Origin: an uncultured Micavibrio sp.
GTDB lineage: Bacteria; Pseudomonadota; Alphaproteobacteria; Micavibrionales; UBA1664
Length of the DNA: 15,419 nucleotides
Direction of reading: 5' to 3'
Assembly: GCA_937896295.1 (NCBI GenBank)
Contig: CALBME010000118.1
Location: forward strand, 1-15,419
The notes beneath the pieces are model-generated. The model saw nothing but the letters and a program-made list of their open reading frames with translations. It did not search any database and was not told the DNA's origin. How positions within the stretch are numbered: the stretch's first letter is position 1; each line of letters opens with the position of its first letter. The translations under genes were made by a program, and so were the position numbers. Below, one piece after another: positions 14,268 to 15,419 of the stretch.

Positions 14268-15409
14268 TACAGAACCTCGATTTCAGCCTGTATGGCGCCG
14301 GCGGCCTTGATGGCCTGAAGGATGGTGATGACGTCGCGCGGGGTAACGCCCAGTGCGTTCAGGGATGACACCAGTTCCTGCAGCGTCACGCCTTCGGGCA
14401 GGTAGGCAATATTCGCCTGGTCGTTGTCGCCGGTGATGTCGATGCCCGTGCGGGGGACAACCGTGGTCTCGCCGGTCTGGCTGAAGGGCGCGGGTTGGCT
14501 GACCTGCGGGGTTTCGGTGATGCGCACGGTCAGGTTGCCCTGTGCGACAGCGACGGTGGAGATACGTACATCCGCACCCATCACGATCACGCCCGAACGT
14601 TCGTCGATGACGATCTTGGCGACCTGATCCGGCTGGATGGTCAGCTGTTCGACATCGGTGACAAGATCGACCAGCGCCTTGCCCGTCGGCGGCGTGAGCT
14701 TGACGGACGAGTTGTTTTCGACCTCGGCCACCTTGGCGCCATAGGTCTGGTTGATGGTCGCGGCAATACGGCGTGCGGTGGTGAAGTCAGGGTTGCGCAG
14801 GCCAAGACGCACGGACGGCATGGAGGCAAGGTCGAAGCCGATTTCCTTTTCCACGATCGCGCCGTTGGGCACGCGGCCGGCGGTCGGGGTGTTCTGGGTG
14901 ACGGCGCCCGCTTCACCGCCGGCGGCGAAACCGGAAATGGCCACGGGACCCTGCGCTACGGCATAGACTTCCGAGTCCCCGCCCATCAGCGGCGTGACCA
15001 GCAGCGTGCCGCCCTGCAGCGATTTGGCGTCGCCCGGGGTGGACACGTTCACATCGATGCGGCTGCCCTGGTTGGTGAAGGGGGGCAGGGTGGCGGTGAC
15101 CATGACGGCGGCCACGTTGCCGGTGTTCAGGTTCTGGTCGCGGACGTTGATGCCAAGGCGTTCCAGCATGGCGGTCAGGGACTGCTTGGTGAAAGGCGCG
15201 TTGTTGAGCTTGTCGCCCGAGCCATTCAGGCCGACGACAAGGCCATAGCCGATCAGCATGTTGTCGCGGACGCCTTCAATATCGACGATGTCCTTGATAC
15301 GCGTCATGCCGCCCGACGTTTTTTGCGCGGCGGCGTCAGCGGTAAAAACCAAAGCGGAGAGCGCAGCCGCGGCGAGCAGCGTGCCGAAGCCTTTAGATGC
15401 TTTTTTCAA
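14267..15409 (-). CDS. flgI: FlgI, flagellar P-ring protein (start may lie beyond window)
   Basis: FlgI forms the P-ring, the periplasmic bushing around the rod in peptidoglycan. The 380 residues shown include an N-terminal signal peptide (KKASKGF, a hydrophobic core, then TADAAAQ at about 24-29). The hallmark IKDIVDIEGVRDNMLIGYGL, then VVGLNGSGDKLNNAPFT, follows, and the remainder is complete to AAGAIQAEIEVL. The first codon used here is TTG (15409-15407). The frame stays open to the window edge and no Shine-Dalgarno is visible in the ten bases left, so a start further upstream is possible. It is the first gene of the unit in view; flgH and flgA, which often precede it, are outside. Confidence 0.95.
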   Translation of the reverse strand: MKKASKGFGTLLAAAALSALVFTADAAAQKTSGGMTRIKDIVDIEGVRDNMLIGYGLVVGLNGSGDKLNNAPFTKQSLTAMLERLGINVRDQNLNTGNVAAVMVTATLPPFTNQGSRIDVNVSTPGDAKSLQGGTLLVTPLMGGDSEVYAVAQGPVAISGFAAGGEAGAVTQNTPTAGRVPNGAIVEKEIGFDLASMPSVRLGLRNPDFTTARRIAATINQTYGAKVAEVENNSSVKLTPPTGKALVDLVTDVEQLTIQPDQVAKIVIDERSGVIVMGADVRISTVAVAQGNLTVRITETPQVSQPAPFSQTGETTVVPRTGIDITGDNDQANIAYLPEGVTLQELVSSLNALGVTPRDVITILQAIKAAGAIQAEIEVL

Positions 15410-15419
15410 ACCGGTTTGA

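Noticed and set aside
1..15419. CRISPR arrays, tRNA or rRNA genes, insertion sequences, attachment sites
   Set aside because: I looked for regularly spaced repeats, tRNA-like cloverleaf sequences, transposase motifs and terminal inverted repeats and saw none.

Overview
The window is a flagellar locus from an alphaproteobacterium. Evidence: the flagellin-control pair FlbT and FlaF sits next to the flagellin gene; FlgJ has only the rod-binding domain, with no muramidase; and the flagellin promoter carries a full TTAA-N7-TTAA site of the CtrA type. The flagellin N-terminus (MTGEVVLSAALRNNLLSLQ) suggests a Rhodospirillales- or Micavibrio-like lineage, but the order cannot be fixed from this sequence. 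Nearly every gene is on the minus strand, so the account below runs from high to low coordinates.

15409-8758: one closely packed unit of basal-body and hook genes in the order flgI (P-ring), flgJ-like (rod-binding), flgN-like (export chaperone), fliK (hook length), flgD (hook cap), flgE (hook). Gaps are 36 bp or less, and two junctions overlap (TAATG and ATGA). No promoter is visible inside it, so transcription must start beyond the right edge. It ends at a strong 10-bp-stem terminator (8671-8714).

8631-5140: a very large gene (1163 codons) that fuses an S-adenosylmethionine methyltransferase, TPR repeats, a GT9-like glycosyltransferase and a polysaccharide pyruvyl transferase-like domain. 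It lies directly upstream of flagellin and is a good candidate for a flagellin or surface-glycan modification enzyme. It is the most unusual gene in the window.

5139-2243: the flagellin module. Flagellin has its own promoter overlapping a CtrA-type site, a leader of about 60 nt that can fold into two hairpins (one sequestering the Shine-Dalgarno), and its own terminator. Then come flbT and flaF, which overlap and are known in Caulobacter to control flagellin mRNA translation, decay and secretion. A bidirectional terminator separates flaF from a convergent flaG-like gene (1644-2111, plus strand).

1643-1105: an AT-rich, apparently non-coding region with a sigma-70-like promoter for the flaG-like gene, a pair of direct repeats and an inverted repeat, between flaG and the divergent fliF.

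1104-1: the N-terminal 248 or so codons of fliF (MS-ring), cut off at about 360 by a GC-rich mosaic. That mosaic joins pieces of three unrelated genes (a PrmC-like methyltransferase, a SixA-like phosphatase and a chemoreceptor signalling domain) in one open frame. It is most likely an assembly or library chimera at a contig end, not biology.
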